A stretch of DNA of 64,000 nucleotides from Sphingomonas endophytica (GTDB taxonomy: Bacteria > Pseudomonadota > Alphaproteobacteria > Sphingomonadales > Sphingomonadaceae), in contig NZ_JACIJN010000001.1 of NCBI RefSeq assembly GCF_014199415.1, positions 496,001-560,000 of the forward strand, written 5' to 3'. Shown here piece after piece: positions 1 to 8,936 of the stretch. The stretch's first letter is position 1. Each line of letters opens with the position of its first letter. The translations under genes were made by a program, and so were the position numbers. The notes under the pieces were generated by a model. That model saw only the letters and a list, made by a program, of their open reading frames with translations, was not told the DNA's origin and ran no database searches.

Positions 1-1
1 G

Positions 2-1042
2 ATCGAAAGCTCGGGCGCGGAGATCATCCACCAGCGCGCGACGGTTTCCGGCCCCAACGAGGTCACGCTGGCCGACGGCACGCGGAAGACCGCCAGGACG
101 ATCCTGATCGCGGTCGGTGCGCACCCCAGCATCCCCGAATGCCCCGGCCATGAACATGGCATCACCTCGAACGAGGCGTTCCATCTCGATAGCGTCCCCA
201 AGCGCATCCTGATCGCGGGTGCAGGCTATATCGCCAACGAGTTCGCGGGTATCTTCCACCAGCTCGGCGCGCACGTCATCCTGATGAACCGCACCAAGGA
301 AATCCTGCGCGGCTACGACCTGCAGATCCGCGACCGGCTCCTCCAGATCAGCATGATGAAAGGGCTGGAATTCCGCTTCGACGCCGCCTTCCAGGGGATC
401 GACAAGGGCGAGGACGGCTGCCTGACCGTCCATATGTCGAACCATGAGCCGGTGACGGTCGACCTCGTGATGTTCGCAACCGGGCGCAAGCCGAACACTT
501 ACGGCCTCGGGCTGGAAACCGCGGGCGTCGAACTCGACGACCACGGCGCGATCAAGGTCGACGACGACAATCGCTCGACCTGCGCATCGATCTATGCGGT
601 CGGCGACGTCACCAACCGGATCCAGCTCACCCCGATCGCGATCCGCGAGGGGCAGGCGTTCGCGGACAACATGTACGGCGGCAAGTCGACCAAGGTCGAT
701 TACGACTGCGTGCCCTCCGCGGTGTTCAGCCACCCGCCGCTCGCCGGTGTCGGGATGACCGAGGCGGAGGCGCGGCAGAAGCTCGGCTCGGTCAAGGTCT
801 ATTCGTCGGACTTCCGCCCGATGAAGAACGTGCTGGCCGGCCGCGACGAGCGCGCGCTCTATAAGATGGTCTGCGACGGCGAGACCGACCGCGTCGTCGG
901 CATCCACATGATCGGGCCGGATGTGCCGGAGATCATCCAGTCGGCCGCGGTGGCGGTGAAGGCGGGGCTGACCAAGGCGCAGTTCGACGCGACCGTCGCG
1001 CTCCACCCGACGATGGCCGAGGAACTGGTGCTGCTGAAATAG
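2..1042 (+). CDS. gor: Glutathione-disulfide reductase, C-terminal part (5' end outside window)
   Basis: Cytosolic flavoenzyme that reduces oxidised glutathione with NADPH. The open frame runs in from the left edge, so the start and the redox-active CxxxxC motif are missing. Visible are the NADPH-binding glycine motif GAGYIANEFAG (about 220-255), the second FAD motif IYAVGDVTN (about 590-615) and the C-terminal HPTMAEE, whose His is the catalytic acid/base of the family. The GYIANEF form fits glutathione reductase better than lipoamide dehydrogenase or mercuric reductase. The gene converges on the thioesterase gene, with a G/C-rich hairpin between them. Confidence 0.93.
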   Translation: MESSGAEIIHQRATVSGPNEVTLADGTRKTARTILIAVGAHPSIPECPGHEHGITSNEAFHLDSVPKRILIAGAGYIANEFAGIFHQLGAHVILMNRTKEILRGYDLQIRDRLLQISMMKGLEFRFDAAFQGIDKGEDGCLTVHMSNHEPVTVDLVMFATGRKPNTYGLGLETAGVELDDHGAIKVDDDNRSTCASIYAVGDVTNRIQLTPIAIREGQAFADNMYGGKSTKVDYDCVPSAVFSHPPLAGVGMTEAEARQKLGSVKVYSSDFRPMKNVLAGRDERALYKMVCDGETDRVVGIHMIGPDVPEIIQSAAVAVKAGLTKAQFDATVALHPTMAEELVLLK

Positions 1043-1060
1043 GCGGGCAAGTGAAATGAC

Positions 1061-1091
1061 GGGGCGGGGCGGGATCACCCCACCCCGCCCC
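1061..1091. terminator. G/C-rich hairpin between convergent genes
   Basis: GGGGCGGGG (1061-1069) can pair with CCCCGCCCC (1083-1091). It sits at the junction of gor and the minus-strand thioesterase gene, overlapping the latter's last codons, and could stop transcription from both sides. There is no T tract, so the terminator call is tentative. Confidence 0.4.
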
Positions 1092-1515
1092 GCCCCGCCG
1101 GGATCACCGCCGCCGTCATCCGCGCGAGACACACCAGCCGCTCCGCCTCGTCGGTCACCCGGATCGTCCACACCTGCGACGACCGCCCGCGCGCCTCGCT
1201 GATCGCGGTGGCGTAGACGAACCCCTCGCCGACCGGCCGCAGGTGGTTGGCGTTGATCTCCATGCCGACCGCCGCGGAGGTCGCCGGATCGAGCGTCGCC
1301 ATCGCCGCGACGGAGGCGACCGTCTCGGCCAGCGCGACCGAGGCGCCGCCATGCAGCCGCCCGTACGGCTGCCGAGTCCGCTGGTCGACCGGCATCCGCG
1401 CGCGCAGCCAGTCATCCCCGGCGTCGACGAACTCGATCCCGAGCAGGCCGGGCATCGACCCCGCACAGCCCGCGGTCAGGGCACCAAGATCGAGAGGGGA
1501 ATGCCAGATACTCAC
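1075..1515 (-). CDS. PaaI-type hotdog thioesterase
   Basis: Predicted acyl-CoA thioesterase of about 146 residues, the usual length for a single hotdog domain. The family signature is visible as GRLHGGASVALAE around residues 55-70, followed by a region typical of PaaI/YbaW-like enzymes (INANHLRPV, then SSQVWTIRV). The start is taken as the GTG at 1515 because it overlaps the stop of the upstream gene in a GTGA tetranucleotide, implying translational coupling. Longer readings of the frame give Arg/Ala-rich nonsense. The substrate cannot be told from sequence. Confidence 0.82.
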   Translation of the reverse strand: MSIWHSPLDLGALTAGCAGSMPGLLGIEFVDAGDDWLRARMPVDQRTRQPYGRLHGGASVALAETVASVAAMATLDPATSAAVGMEINANHLRPVGEGFVYATAISEARGRSSQVWTIRVTDEAERLVCLARMTAAVIPAGRGGVG

Positions 1516-2021
1516 GCATGCTCTCCGAACGGCAGGATGGTTTCGTAGCGTGCCAGCTCCGGCGCGCCCGGCACGACCGCGCCATGCCGCAACAGAAAGG
1601 CGTGGCGAACGATCTCGGCCTGTTGCTCGAGGCCATAACGCTCCAGCCGCCAGCCGGGCCGGATCGCATAATCGTAGCGGCAGAACGGATGACGCTTCAG
1701 CGGGAGGAAAATGCCCTGCTGGTGCTGCCAGATGTGGCACATTTCATGGATGAACAGCCCCTGCCTGTCGAGCGAGGTGGCGGCAAAGTCATCGCACCAC
1801 AGGTCGCCCTTTGGGTGGAAGTGAATACAACCGCGCGGCGCCATCACCACGTCGCGCGGCTGGAAGAACGCCCATTTACGGTTCGCCAGCCGCACCGCCC
1901 CATAATCGATCGCATTGCCGTACATCGACTGCGCCAGCGCCACCTCCGCTGCCGTCAGGGATCGCCGACCAACTATATCCAAAACTCCGCAAGCAGCAGG
2001 AACGGACTCGTTCCAATGCAC
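1512..2021 (-). CDS. Vgr-related protein with HExxH motif
   Basis: Small protein of a type common in sphingomonads and usually labelled 'vgr related protein'; its function is unknown to me. The clear feature is HEMCHIWQHQ in the middle of the protein, an HExxH zinc-protease-like signature followed by a third His, plus an aromatic conserved block (NRKWAFFQPRD). No signal peptide or membrane segment is visible. The outermost start is GTG at 2021, which overlaps the upstream membrane-protein gene by 49 bp. A TTG at 1982 would give a more natural N-terminus (LDIVGRRSLTAAE) and a 10-bp overlap, so the start is uncertain. Its stop overlaps the thioesterase start. Confidence 0.7.
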   Translation of the reverse strand: MHWNESVPAACGVLDIVGRRSLTAAEVALAQSMYGNAIDYGAVRLANRKWAFFQPRDVVMAPRGCIHFHPKGDLWCDDFAATSLDRQGLFIHEMCHIWQHQQGIFLPLKRHPFCRYDYAIRPGWRLERYGLEQQAEIVRHAFLLRHGAVVPGAPELARYETILPFGEHA

Positions 2022-2260
2022 CGATCACAGGAATGCTCCAGCCACAAGATCAACAAGCCGCCGATCACCACCGGGATGGCGATACCGGGCGCCGCAAGCA
2101 TGCCGATCACCTCGCGATTGCCGTAATGAAGCGCCACCAGCACCGCGATCGACCCAGCGACCAATTGGGCGAGAAGCGTCACGACGAAACGAAGAACCGC
2201 CTCCGCCCCGCTCGGCGTTCCATCCGGCGGCCGGAACCGCGGCTCACTCCGGGGCGACAT
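1973..2260 (-). CDS. Small membrane protein of unknown function
   Basis: A 95-residue frame starting at ATG 2260. It has two strongly hydrophobic segments (about residues 23-45 and 52-72) separated by a short charged turn, and a Cys-containing tail (CDRC). It overlaps the end of the copper chaperone gene by 17 bp and the start of the Vgr-related gene, so the four genes from 1075 to 2681 look like one transcription unit. I do not recognise the family. The hydrophobic pattern and tight packing argue it is real, but it could be a chance frame. Confidence 0.5.
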   Translation of the reverse strand: MSPRSEPRFRPPDGTPSGAEAVLRFVVTLLAQLVAGSIAVLVALHYGNREVIGMLAAPGIAIPVVIGGLLILWLEHSCDRCIGTSPFLLLAEFWI

Positions 2261-2681
2261 CGCCCGCCGCGATCACCTTAGCCTCGACCTGCGTCGAGGC
2301 ACCATCCGCGAAGCGCAACGTCAATGGCAGGCGCGATCCCGGCATCACTGTGCCCGGCACGTCGAACAACATCACGTGCTGCCCGCCCGGCGCGAACGCG
2401 ACATCGGTCCTGGCCGGCACCGGCACGGTCGCCAGCGACTCCATCGTCACCGTCCCGTTCGCGGTCATCTTGCTGCCATGCATCTCGGCACGGGAGACGC
2501 CCGGCGCCTCGACGCGCACCAGCGTCATATCCTTCGCTCCGCCGTGCAGCGCGAAATAGCCCGCCGCCGGTCGCCCCGGCACCGCCGCCAGCCGGATATA
2601 GCCATCCTCCGCCACCGGGGCCGCGCCCTGCGCCGAACATCCCGCCGCGAACACTGTAACTGCCATCATCAAGCGGCGCAT
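2244..2681 (-). CDS. PCu(A)C copper chaperone, lipoprotein
   Basis: Periplasmic Cu(I) chaperone of the PCu(A)C family, which delivers copper to the CuA site of cytochrome oxidase. The 145-residue product starts with a lipoprotein signal (FAAGC, Cys15). The copper motif is readable as His68, Met80, His102 and Met104, with spacing matching the family pattern H(M)X10MX21HXM. The second motif position is Gly69 instead of Met. ATG 2681 is chosen because upstream in-frame sequence is low-complexity Arg/Ala. It lies 100 bp downstream of hrpB on the same strand. Confidence 0.9.
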   Translation of the reverse strand: MRRLMMAVTVFAAGCSAQGAAPVAEDGYIRLAAVPGRPAAGYFALHGGAKDMTLVRVEAPGVSRAEMHGSKMTANGTVTMESLATVPVPARTDVAFAPGGQHVMLFDVPGTVMPGSRLPLTLRFADGASTQVEAKVIAAGDVAPE

Positions 2682-2781
2682 GACCGTCTCCCCCGTCCTG
2701 TACCCGGATGTACGGTCGCCCACCAACGCGGGCAAGCGCCGTCGTCCGCACCCGTACGTCGCGTCAGCCGCCGCCCGTCGG

Positions 2782-5202
2782 TCACTTGTTGCGGCGCGCA
2801 TCCGCATTCTTGGTGCGCAGCGTCGGCGCGGCTGCGGCAGGGTCGTCGGGCCATGGATGCCGCGGGTAGCGCCCGCGCATCTCGCGCGCGACGTCGCGCC
2901 AGCTCCCCTGCCAGAAACCGGGCAGGTCGCGCGTCGTCTGGATCGGCCGCCCGGCCGGCGAGGTCAGCGACAGTACCAGCGGCACGCGCCGCTCGCCGAC
3001 CACCGGATGCTCGGCCAGCCCGAACAGTGCCTGCACGCGCAGCTCGACGGTCGGCCCCGCCTCGGCGGCATAGTCGATCGCATGGGTCGATCCCGCCGGG
3101 CTGGTGAAATCGGCCGGCGCCAGCCGGTCGATCTGTCGCAACGCATCCCAGCCGAGCAACGTGCGCAACGCCTCGGCCAGCGCGCCCGGCGCGACCGCAT
3201 CGAGCCGGCGCTTGCCCGCGACCAGCGCCGGCAACCACTCGTCGAGCCGCTCGACCAGCGCCTCGTCGGCGAGCGCCACGCCCGCATAGGCCGCGCGCGT
3301 CCGCAACGCCCGCGCGCCCTCCGACCATGGCAGCAGATCGACGCCATGCGCTCGCACGCCCTCGACCAGCGCCGCCGCCACCAAAGCCGGGTCGGCCTGG
3401 CTGTCCGGCCCGCTCGACACGCGGATCGCGCCGATCCGCCGTTCGCGCAGCGGATGGACGCCGCCGGTCGCCGGATCGAACACCGCGGTCCGGCGCGTTT
3501 CGATCCGCTCGGCGAACAGCGCCTCGACCTCGCCCGCATCGATCGCCGCGCCCGACAGGATGCGCGCCCCCGCCGCCATCCCCTGCGTCTCCGCGACCGC
3601 GAGCCACTCGGCGCGCGCCAACGACGACGTCGCATCGAGCCGGAACCCACGCCCGCCGGCCGAGACCCAGCGCTCGCCGCTCGCATCGCGGCGCCGCGCG
3701 ACGCGGTCCGGAAAGGCGAGCGCCACGCACGCCGCGATCGTATCACCGCTACCGTCGCGCCCCGCGCTCGCCGCCCAGCGCTTCGCCAGCCCGCGCGCAT
3801 TTTCCGCCTTGGGCGAGCGCTCGCCGCGCCAGCGTTGCAGCCGCAATTCGAGGTCGGCATCCTGCCCGCCGAGCCCACGCTCCTGCAACAGCACCGCAAT
3901 CTCCGCCGCGAGCCGCTTGTCGCCCGCACTCAGCAGCATATGCGCCAGCCGCGGCGTCATCGGCAGCCGCGCGATCCGGCGACCATGCGCGGTCGGCCGC
4001 CCGTCCGCATCGATCGCCCCAAGCGCCGACAGCCGAGCACGCGCTTCGTCGATCGCCACCACCGGCGGCGCATCGATCCAGCGCAGCGCCCGCGGATCGG
4101 CGATACCCCACAAGGCGCACGCCAGCACCAGCGCCGACAGATCGGCCTCAAGGATTTCGGGCGGGTCGAAGCGCGGGATGCCCGCGGTCGCCGCCGCCTC
4201 CCACAGCCGGTACGCGACCCCCGGCCCCTGCCGCGCCGCGCGCCCTGCGCGCTGCGTCGCCGCCGCCTGGCTCGCGCGCTCGGTCACCAGTCGCGTCATC
4301 CCGGCGGCGCGATCGTAGCGCGGGCGGCGCGCGAGCCCGCTGTCGACCACCACGCGAATGCCGTCGAGCGTCAGGCTCGTCTCCGCGATCGAAGTCGCCA
4401 GCACCAGCTTGCGCGCGCCATCCGGCTCGGCGCGGATCGCCGCGCGCTGCGCCGCCGGATCGAGGCTCCCGTGCAACCGGTGGAGCCGCACGCCGGGCAC
4501 GTCGCCGATCCGCTCGGCGGTGCGCTCGATCTCGGCAACGCCGGGCAGGAAGGCGAGCACGCCGCCCGTCTCCTCGGCCAGCGCGCGCCGCACCGCCGCT
4601 GCCATCGCATCCTCGATCCGCGCCTCGGCGGCTCGACCGATGTGGCGCAGGTCCAGCGGATAGCTCCGTCCCTCGCTCTCGATTACCGGTGCATCGTCCA
4701 TCAGCGCCGCGAACCGCGCGCCGTCGAGCGTCGCCGACATCGCGACCACGCGAAGATCAGGGCGCAACCCGGCCTGCGCATCCAGCGCCAGCGCGAGCCC
4801 GAAGTCGCCGTCGAGGCTGCGTTCGTGGACCTCGTCGAACAGGATTGCCGACACGCCGTTCAGTTCGGGATCGTCCTGCAACCGCGCGGTCAGGATGCCC
4901 TCGGTCACGACCGTGACGCGCGTCGCCGCCGACCGCTTCGTGTCGAGCCGCGTCGCATAGCCGAAGGTACGCCCGACCGGCTCCTCGACCTGCGCCGCCA
5001 TCCGCTCCGCCGCGGCGCGCGCGGCGAGCCGGCGCGGGCTGGTGACCAGCACCTCGCCCGTGCACCATTGCTCACCGATCAGCGCAGGCGCGACCGCGGT
5101 GGTCTTGCCCGCCCCCGGCGGCGCAACCAGCACCGCCGACGACCGCGCGCGCAGCGTGGCGAGCAGGTCGGGGAGGACAGCATGGATCGGCAACGAGGTC
5201 AC
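2782..5202 (-). CDS. hrpB: ATP-dependent helicase HrpB
   Basis: DEAH/RHA-type helicase of 806 residues, the usual HrpB length. Walker A is APPGAGKTT (residues 27-35), Walker B/box II is DEVH (123-126), and the SAT motif follows at about 155. The C-terminal half carries the HrpB-specific region ending in a basic tail with the LPGFWQGSW block. HrpB is non-essential in most bacteria and its RNA target is not established. The opposite strand holds a long Arg-rich open frame that is only a GC-skew shadow. Confidence 0.93.
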   Translation of the reverse strand: MTSLPIHAVLPDLLATLRARSSAVLVAPPGAGKTTAVAPALIGEQWCTGEVLVTSPRRLAARAAAERMAAQVEEPVGRTFGYATRLDTKRSAATRVTVVTEGILTARLQDDPELNGVSAILFDEVHERSLDGDFGLALALDAQAGLRPDLRVVAMSATLDGARFAALMDDAPVIESEGRSYPLDLRHIGRAAEARIEDAMAAAVRRALAEETGGVLAFLPGVAEIERTAERIGDVPGVRLHRLHGSLDPAAQRAAIRAEPDGARKLVLATSIAETSLTLDGIRVVVDSGLARRPRYDRAAGMTRLVTERASQAAATQRAGRAARQGPGVAYRLWEAAATAGIPRFDPPEILEADLSALVLACALWGIADPRALRWIDAPPVVAIDEARARLSALGAIDADGRPTAHGRRIARLPMTPRLAHMLLSAGDKRLAAEIAVLLQERGLGGQDADLELRLQRWRGERSPKAENARGLAKRWAASAGRDGSGDTIAACVALAFPDRVARRRDASGERWVSAGGRGFRLDATSSLARAEWLAVAETQGMAAGARILSGAAIDAGEVEALFAERIETRRTAVFDPATGGVHPLRERRIGAIRVSSGPDSQADPALVAAALVEGVRAHGVDLLPWSEGARALRTRAAYAGVALADEALVERLDEWLPALVAGKRRLDAVAPGALAEALRTLLGWDALRQIDRLAPADFTSPAGSTHAIDYAAEAGPTVELRVQALFGLAEHPVVGERRVPLVLSLTSPAGRPIQTTRDLPGFWQGSWRDVAREMRGRYPRHPWPDDPAAAAPTLRTKNADARRNK

Positions 5203-5251
5203 GCGCGGACCTCTGCCAGATCGAGGCGAGGTTGAGAACCGCTTCCCCCAC

Positions 5252-5387
5252 CCCGTCGCCCCTGCGCAGGCAGGGGCCTATGGCTGTAGAGTGGGAGTAG
5301 GACGCTGACACAAAGACGACGTGCCTGTGTCCAAGGTCACAACCCGACGAAACAGACATGGGCCCCTGCCTGCGCAGGGGCGACGGG
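5252..5387. repeat. REPIN-like paired palindrome, copy A
   Basis: Two inverted copies of a palindromic unit bracket 136 bp: CCCGTCGCCCCTGCGCAGG at the left (5252 on) and its reverse complement ending at 5387. Each half is itself a hairpin (CCCCTG CGCAGG CAGGGG). The arms continue inward as CTATGGCTGT and ACAGACATGG, so the element is one long imperfect inverted repeat. It fills the gap between the PfkB kinase end and the hrpB start, both on the minus strand. Confidence 0.85.
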
Positions 5388-5399
5388 ACTAATCGCCGA

Positions 5400-6398
5400 T
5401 CAAACCCCCGCGGTGATCGCCTTCAGGTCGACGATCGGCCGTGCGCCGAAATGCTGGATCACCTCGGCGGCGCAGATCGCGCCGAGCGTCAGCGACGCCT
5501 CCAGCGACTTGCCCTGCGCCTGCCCATGGAGGAAGCCCGCCGCGAACAGATCGCCTGCGCCGGTCGTGTCGACCACCTTGTCGATCGGCTGCGCGGGCAC
5601 CACCGTGCGCTCGCCGCCCGCGACCGCCATCGCGCCGCGCTCGGCGAGCGTGACGACGACCAGCGGCACCTTGCCCTGCACCGCCGCGACCGCCGCATCG
5701 ACCGAGTCGGTCTGCGTCAGGAACATGATCTCGGTCTCGTTGGCGAACAGCACGTCGATCAGCCCCTGATCGATCAGCGCGTGGAAGGCATCGCGATGCC
5801 GGTCGATCACGAACTCGGCCGACAGCGTGAAGGCGACCTTGCGCCCTGCCCCGCGCGCGATATCGATCGCGGCGCGCATCGCGGCGCGCGGCTCTTCCGG
5901 GTCCCACAGATAGCCTTCGAGGTACAGATAGCGCGCGTCCGCGATCAGCGCGGCGTCCAGCGCCTCGGCCGGCAGATAATGCGACGCGCCGAGGAAGGTG
6001 TTCATCGTGCGCTGCCCGTCGGGTGTCACGAAGATCAGGCAGCGGCCGGTCGTCGGCGCCCCGGCGCGCGAGGCGGTGTCGAAGCGGATGCCCGCCGCAC
6101 GGATGTCATGCGCGAAAACCTCGCCGAGCTGGTCGTCGGCGACCTGCCCGATGAACGCGCACCGGCTGCCCAGCGCCGCCATCCCTGCGATCGTGTTCGC
6201 GGCCGATCCGCCCGACACTTCCTGTCCCGGCCCCATCTTCGCATAGAGCGCGTCGGCTTCCTCCGGCGAGAAGACCAGCGCCATCGCACCCTTGGTCATG
6301 CCGTTGTCGGCGATGAACGCGTCGGTGGCGGGCGAGAGGATGTCGACGATGGCATTGCCGATCGCGACCACGTCATAGCGGGGTTCGGTCAAGATCAC
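5400..6398 (-). CDS. PfkB-family sugar/adenosine kinase
   Basis: Cytosolic ATP-dependent kinase of the ribokinase fold, 332 residues. The N-terminal substrate-binding GGSAANTIAG and the C-terminal anion-hole/catalytic signature VVDTTGAGDLFAAGF are intact, with the catalytic Asp in TGAGD. Homologues in sphingomonads are commonly called adenosine kinase; sugar specificity is not provable here. The start is GTG 6398, preceded by CCAGGA at good spacing. The longer open frame upstream is antisense to the next gene and is not used. Confidence 0.87.
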   Translation of the reverse strand: MILTEPRYDVVAIGNAIVDILSPATDAFIADNGMTKGAMALVFSPEEADALYAKMGPGQEVSGGSAANTIAGMAALGSRCAFIGQVADDQLGEVFAHDIRAAGIRFDTASRAGAPTTGRCLIFVTPDGQRTMNTFLGASHYLPAEALDAALIADARYLYLEGYLWDPEEPRAAMRAAIDIARGAGRKVAFTLSAEFVIDRHRDAFHALIDQGLIDVLFANETEIMFLTQTDSVDAAVAAVQGKVPLVVVTLAERGAMAVAGGERTVVPAQPIDKVVDTTGAGDLFAAGFLHGQAQGKSLEASLTLGAICAAEVIQHFGARPIVDLKAITAGV

Positions 6399-6479
6399 GG
6401 TTCCTGGCAGCAGGGAAAGCGCCCGCCTAGAGTGCGGTTGCGGCTTGCGCAACGGCCAAGCGCGGCGCATCCCGCGCTG

Positions 6480-7148
6480 ATGGTGCGTGCGTTCTGGCTC
6501 TCGGTCCGGCAACTCGGCGACCCCGCGCTGCTGCGCGTGCTCGCGCTGTCGCTGGCGATCACGCTCGGCCTTTTCGTCGCGCTCGGCGCGGGCGTGTGGT
6601 GGCTGATCGACGATGCGCTGGCCGGGGTGAGCTGGCACGCCACGCTCGCCGGGGTGGCCGCCACGCTGCTGACCGTGCTCGGCGGCTGGCTGCTGTTCCG
6701 CGCGGTGGCGATGCTGGTGATCGGGCTGTTCGCCGACACGATCGTCGCGGCGGTCGAGCGGCGCCACTACCCGCAGGCGCTGGCGAGCGCGCGCGCGGTG
6801 TCGCTGGGGCGCGGCCTGCGGATGGGGCTTGCCTCGGCGGGACGGTTCATCGCGGTCAACCTGCTTGCCGCGCCGGTCTATGTCGCGCTGCTCGTCACCG
6901 GGGTCGGCACCGCGGCGGCGTTCTTCGTCGTCAACGGCTGGCTGCTCGGGCGCGACCTCGGTGAGATGGTTGCGGCGCGTCACCTTCCCGCTGCGGCGAT
7001 GCGAGACTGGCGTGCGGCGACCGCCGGACGACGCTTCGCGCTGGGACTTGCCGCGACCGGGCTGTTCGTGGTTCCGCTGCTCAACATCCTCGCGCCCGTG
7101 CTGGGCGCGGCGATGGCGACACACCTCTTCCACGGGACCCGCCGATGA
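6480..7148 (+). CDS. EI24-domain (CysZ-like) membrane protein
   Basis: A 222-residue integral membrane protein with four or more hydrophobic segments (near residues 20-45, 55-85, 120-155 and 180-215). Layout and motifs such as NGWLLGRDLGEMVA fit the EI24/CysZ family, whose E. coli member takes up sulfate. Start ATG 6480. It overlaps the following lipoprotein gene in an ATGA, so the two are co-translated. It is divergent from the PfkB kinase with only 81 bp between starts, a shared promoter region. Confidence 0.8.
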   Translation: MVRAFWLSVRQLGDPALLRVLALSLAITLGLFVALGAGVWWLIDDALAGVSWHATLAGVAATLLTVLGGWLLFRAVAMLVIGLFADTIVAAVERRHYPQALASARAVSLGRGLRMGLASAGRFIAVNLLAAPVYVALLVTGVGTAAAFFVVNGWLLGRDLGEMVAARHLPAAAMRDWRAATAGRRFALGLAATGLFVVPLLNILAPVLGAAMATHLFHGTRR

Positions 7149-7519
7149 AGCCCCTCGCTCCCGCTGCGCTGCTGCTCCTGCCCGTGCTGGCGGGGTGCGC
7201 GACCACCACCGCGCAGCGTCCGGCGGTGGCGCGCGCGATCCCGGTCGCGCTGCCGACGCTCGGGCTGGAGGCGGTGATGGGACAGGATGCCGCGCATCTG
7301 ACGCGCACCTTCGGGCAGCCCGATGCCGATGTTCGCGAGGGCAGCGCGCGCAAGCTGCAATTCTCCAGCGCGATCTGCATCCTCGACGCCTATCTTTACC
7401 CGGCCGCGGACCGCGGCGAGCCGCGCGTCACCTGGGTCGACGCGCGTCAGCGCGACGGCAGCAGCATCGACCGCGCGAGCTGCGTCGCCGCGCTCAACCG
7501 TCGCACGGGCGGCCGATAG
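7145..7519 (+). CDS. Small lipoprotein of unknown function
   Basis: A 124-residue protein with a clear lipoprotein signal peptide: basic MKP start, hydrophobic core, lipobox LAGC at about residue 18, then ATTTAQRP. The remainder has two Cys flanking an Ile/Leu/Tyr stretch (SAICILDAYLYP) and a Cys near the end, possibly one disulfide. No family is recognised with confidence. Its start overlaps the stop of the EI24 protein. Confidence 0.75.
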   Translation: MKPLAPAALLLLPVLAGCATTTAQRPAVARAIPVALPTLGLEAVMGQDAAHLTRTFGQPDADVREGSARKLQFSSAICILDAYLYPAADRGEPRVTWVDARQRDGSSIDRASCVAALNRRTGGR

Positions 7520-7586
7520 CGCCGACATCGCCGTTGAGCGCGGCGCGCCCGCCGGCTAGCCTGCCCAAAACGGGTGGGGATTCGCG

Positions 7587-8888
7587 ATGGCACCGGCGCA
7601 GCTCAGCGTCATTTTCTTCATGCAGCTGTTCGCGATCGTCGCGGTCTCGCGCGGGGTCGGCTGGCTGGCGAAACGCTATCTCGGGCAGCCACAGGTCGTC
7701 GGCGAGATGATCGCGGGCGTGCTGCTCGGGCCGTCGCTGCTCGGGCTGCTCGCCCCCGAATGGCAGGCGCTGTTGTTCCCCAAGGAGACGCGCGGGCTGC
7801 TCTATGCGGTCGCGCAGCTCGGCGTCGGATTGTACATGTTCATCGTCGGGCTCGGCTTCCGCGCCGACCATTTCCGCAGCAACGCGCGCAGCGCCACCGT
7901 GGTCTCGCTCTCGGGCATGATCGCGCCGTTCGCAGTGGCGATCGTGCTCGCACCGTGGCTGCGGTCGATCCCCGGGCTGTTCGGTCCGACCGTCACCGCG
8001 ACGCAGGCGGCACTGTTCACCGGCGCGTGTATCGCGATCACCGCATTCCCGATGCTCGCGCGCATCATCCACGAGCGCGGGCTGTCGGGCACCCCGCTGG
8101 GGACGCTGTCGCTCTCCGCGGGCGCGATCGACGACGCAGGCGCATGGACGGTGCTGGCGGTGGTGCTGGCGACGTTCGGCGACGGCGCGGGCGTGGCGAT
8201 CAAGGCAATTGGCGGCGCGGCGGTGTTCGCGGTCGTGGTGCTCGGCATCGGGCCGCGCGTGCTGCGCCCGCTGGGCACGCGCGCCGCGCGCACCGGGGTG
8301 GTCGGCCAGACCGAGACCGGCATCGCGCTGATGCTGTTCCTGCTTGCCGCCTTCGCGATGGACGCGGTCGGGATGCACGCGGTGTTCGGCGGCTTCCTGC
8401 TCGGCGTCGTCATGCCGCGCGGCGCGTTCGCCGAGGGGCTCCGGCGGCAGCTCGAGCCGATGACCGTGCTGCTGCTGCTCCCATGCTTCTTCACCTTCAG
8501 CGGGCTCAACACGCAATTGGCGCTGGTCGCCGATCCGGCACTGCTCGTCGTCACGCTGGTTGTGCTCGCCGCCTCGATCGTCGCGAAGGGCGGCGCGTGC
8601 TGGGCGGCGGCGCGACTGACCGGGCAGGACAATGCCACCGCGCTCGGCGTCGGCGCGCTGATGAACGCGCGCGGGTTGATGGAGCTGATCATCATCAACA
8701 TCGGGCTGGCGCGCGGGATCATCGGGCCGGCGCTGTTTTCGATGCTGGTGCTGATGGCGATCGCGACGACGCTGATGACCGCGCCGCTGTTCGAATACGT
8801 TTACGGACGGAAGGCACGCGCGCGGGGCGAACTGGGGGCGCTCGATGAGGAAGCCGCGCCGCCCGCTGCGCAGCGGGCGCTCTCGTAA
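7587..8888 (+). CDS. Cation:proton antiporter (CPA2/Kef type)
   Basis: Inner-membrane monovalent cation/H+ antiporter, 433 residues with about 12 hydrophobic segments. Typical CPA2 landmarks are GQPQVVGEMIAGVLLGPSLLG near residue 35-55, the ion-site region (GACIAITAFP, then IDDAGAW with its Asp pair) and the C-terminal GVGALMNARGLMELIIINIGL block. There is no RCK/TrkA-N regulatory domain, so the C-terminus is only a short Ala-rich tail. Frame and composition are unbroken. Confidence 0.9.
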   Translation: MAPAQLSVIFFMQLFAIVAVSRGVGWLAKRYLGQPQVVGEMIAGVLLGPSLLGLLAPEWQALLFPKETRGLLYAVAQLGVGLYMFIVGLGFRADHFRSNARSATVVSLSGMIAPFAVAIVLAPWLRSIPGLFGPTVTATQAALFTGACIAITAFPMLARIIHERGLSGTPLGTLSLSAGAIDDAGAWTVLAVVLATFGDGAGVAIKAIGGAAVFAVVVLGIGPRVLRPLGTRAARTGVVGQTETGIALMLFLLAAFAMDAVGMHAVFGGFLLGVVMPRGAFAEGLRRQLEPMTVLLLLPCFFTFSGLNTQLALVADPALLVVTLVVLAASIVAKGGACWAAARLTGQDNATALGVGALMNARGLMELIIINIGLARGIIGPALFSMLVLMAIATTLMTAPLFEYVYGRKARARGELGALDEEAAPPAAQRALS

Positions 8889-8936
8889 GCGTGTCGCCTC
8901 CGTCTCGGCCCGTAGGAAAGAACCTCGGTTCGGCGC

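Noticed and set aside
2680..5235. Long plus-strand open frame (851 codons) opposite hrpB
   Set aside because: Arg/Ala/Pro-rich product with no motif; it is antisense to an intact helicase and is explained by high GC content.
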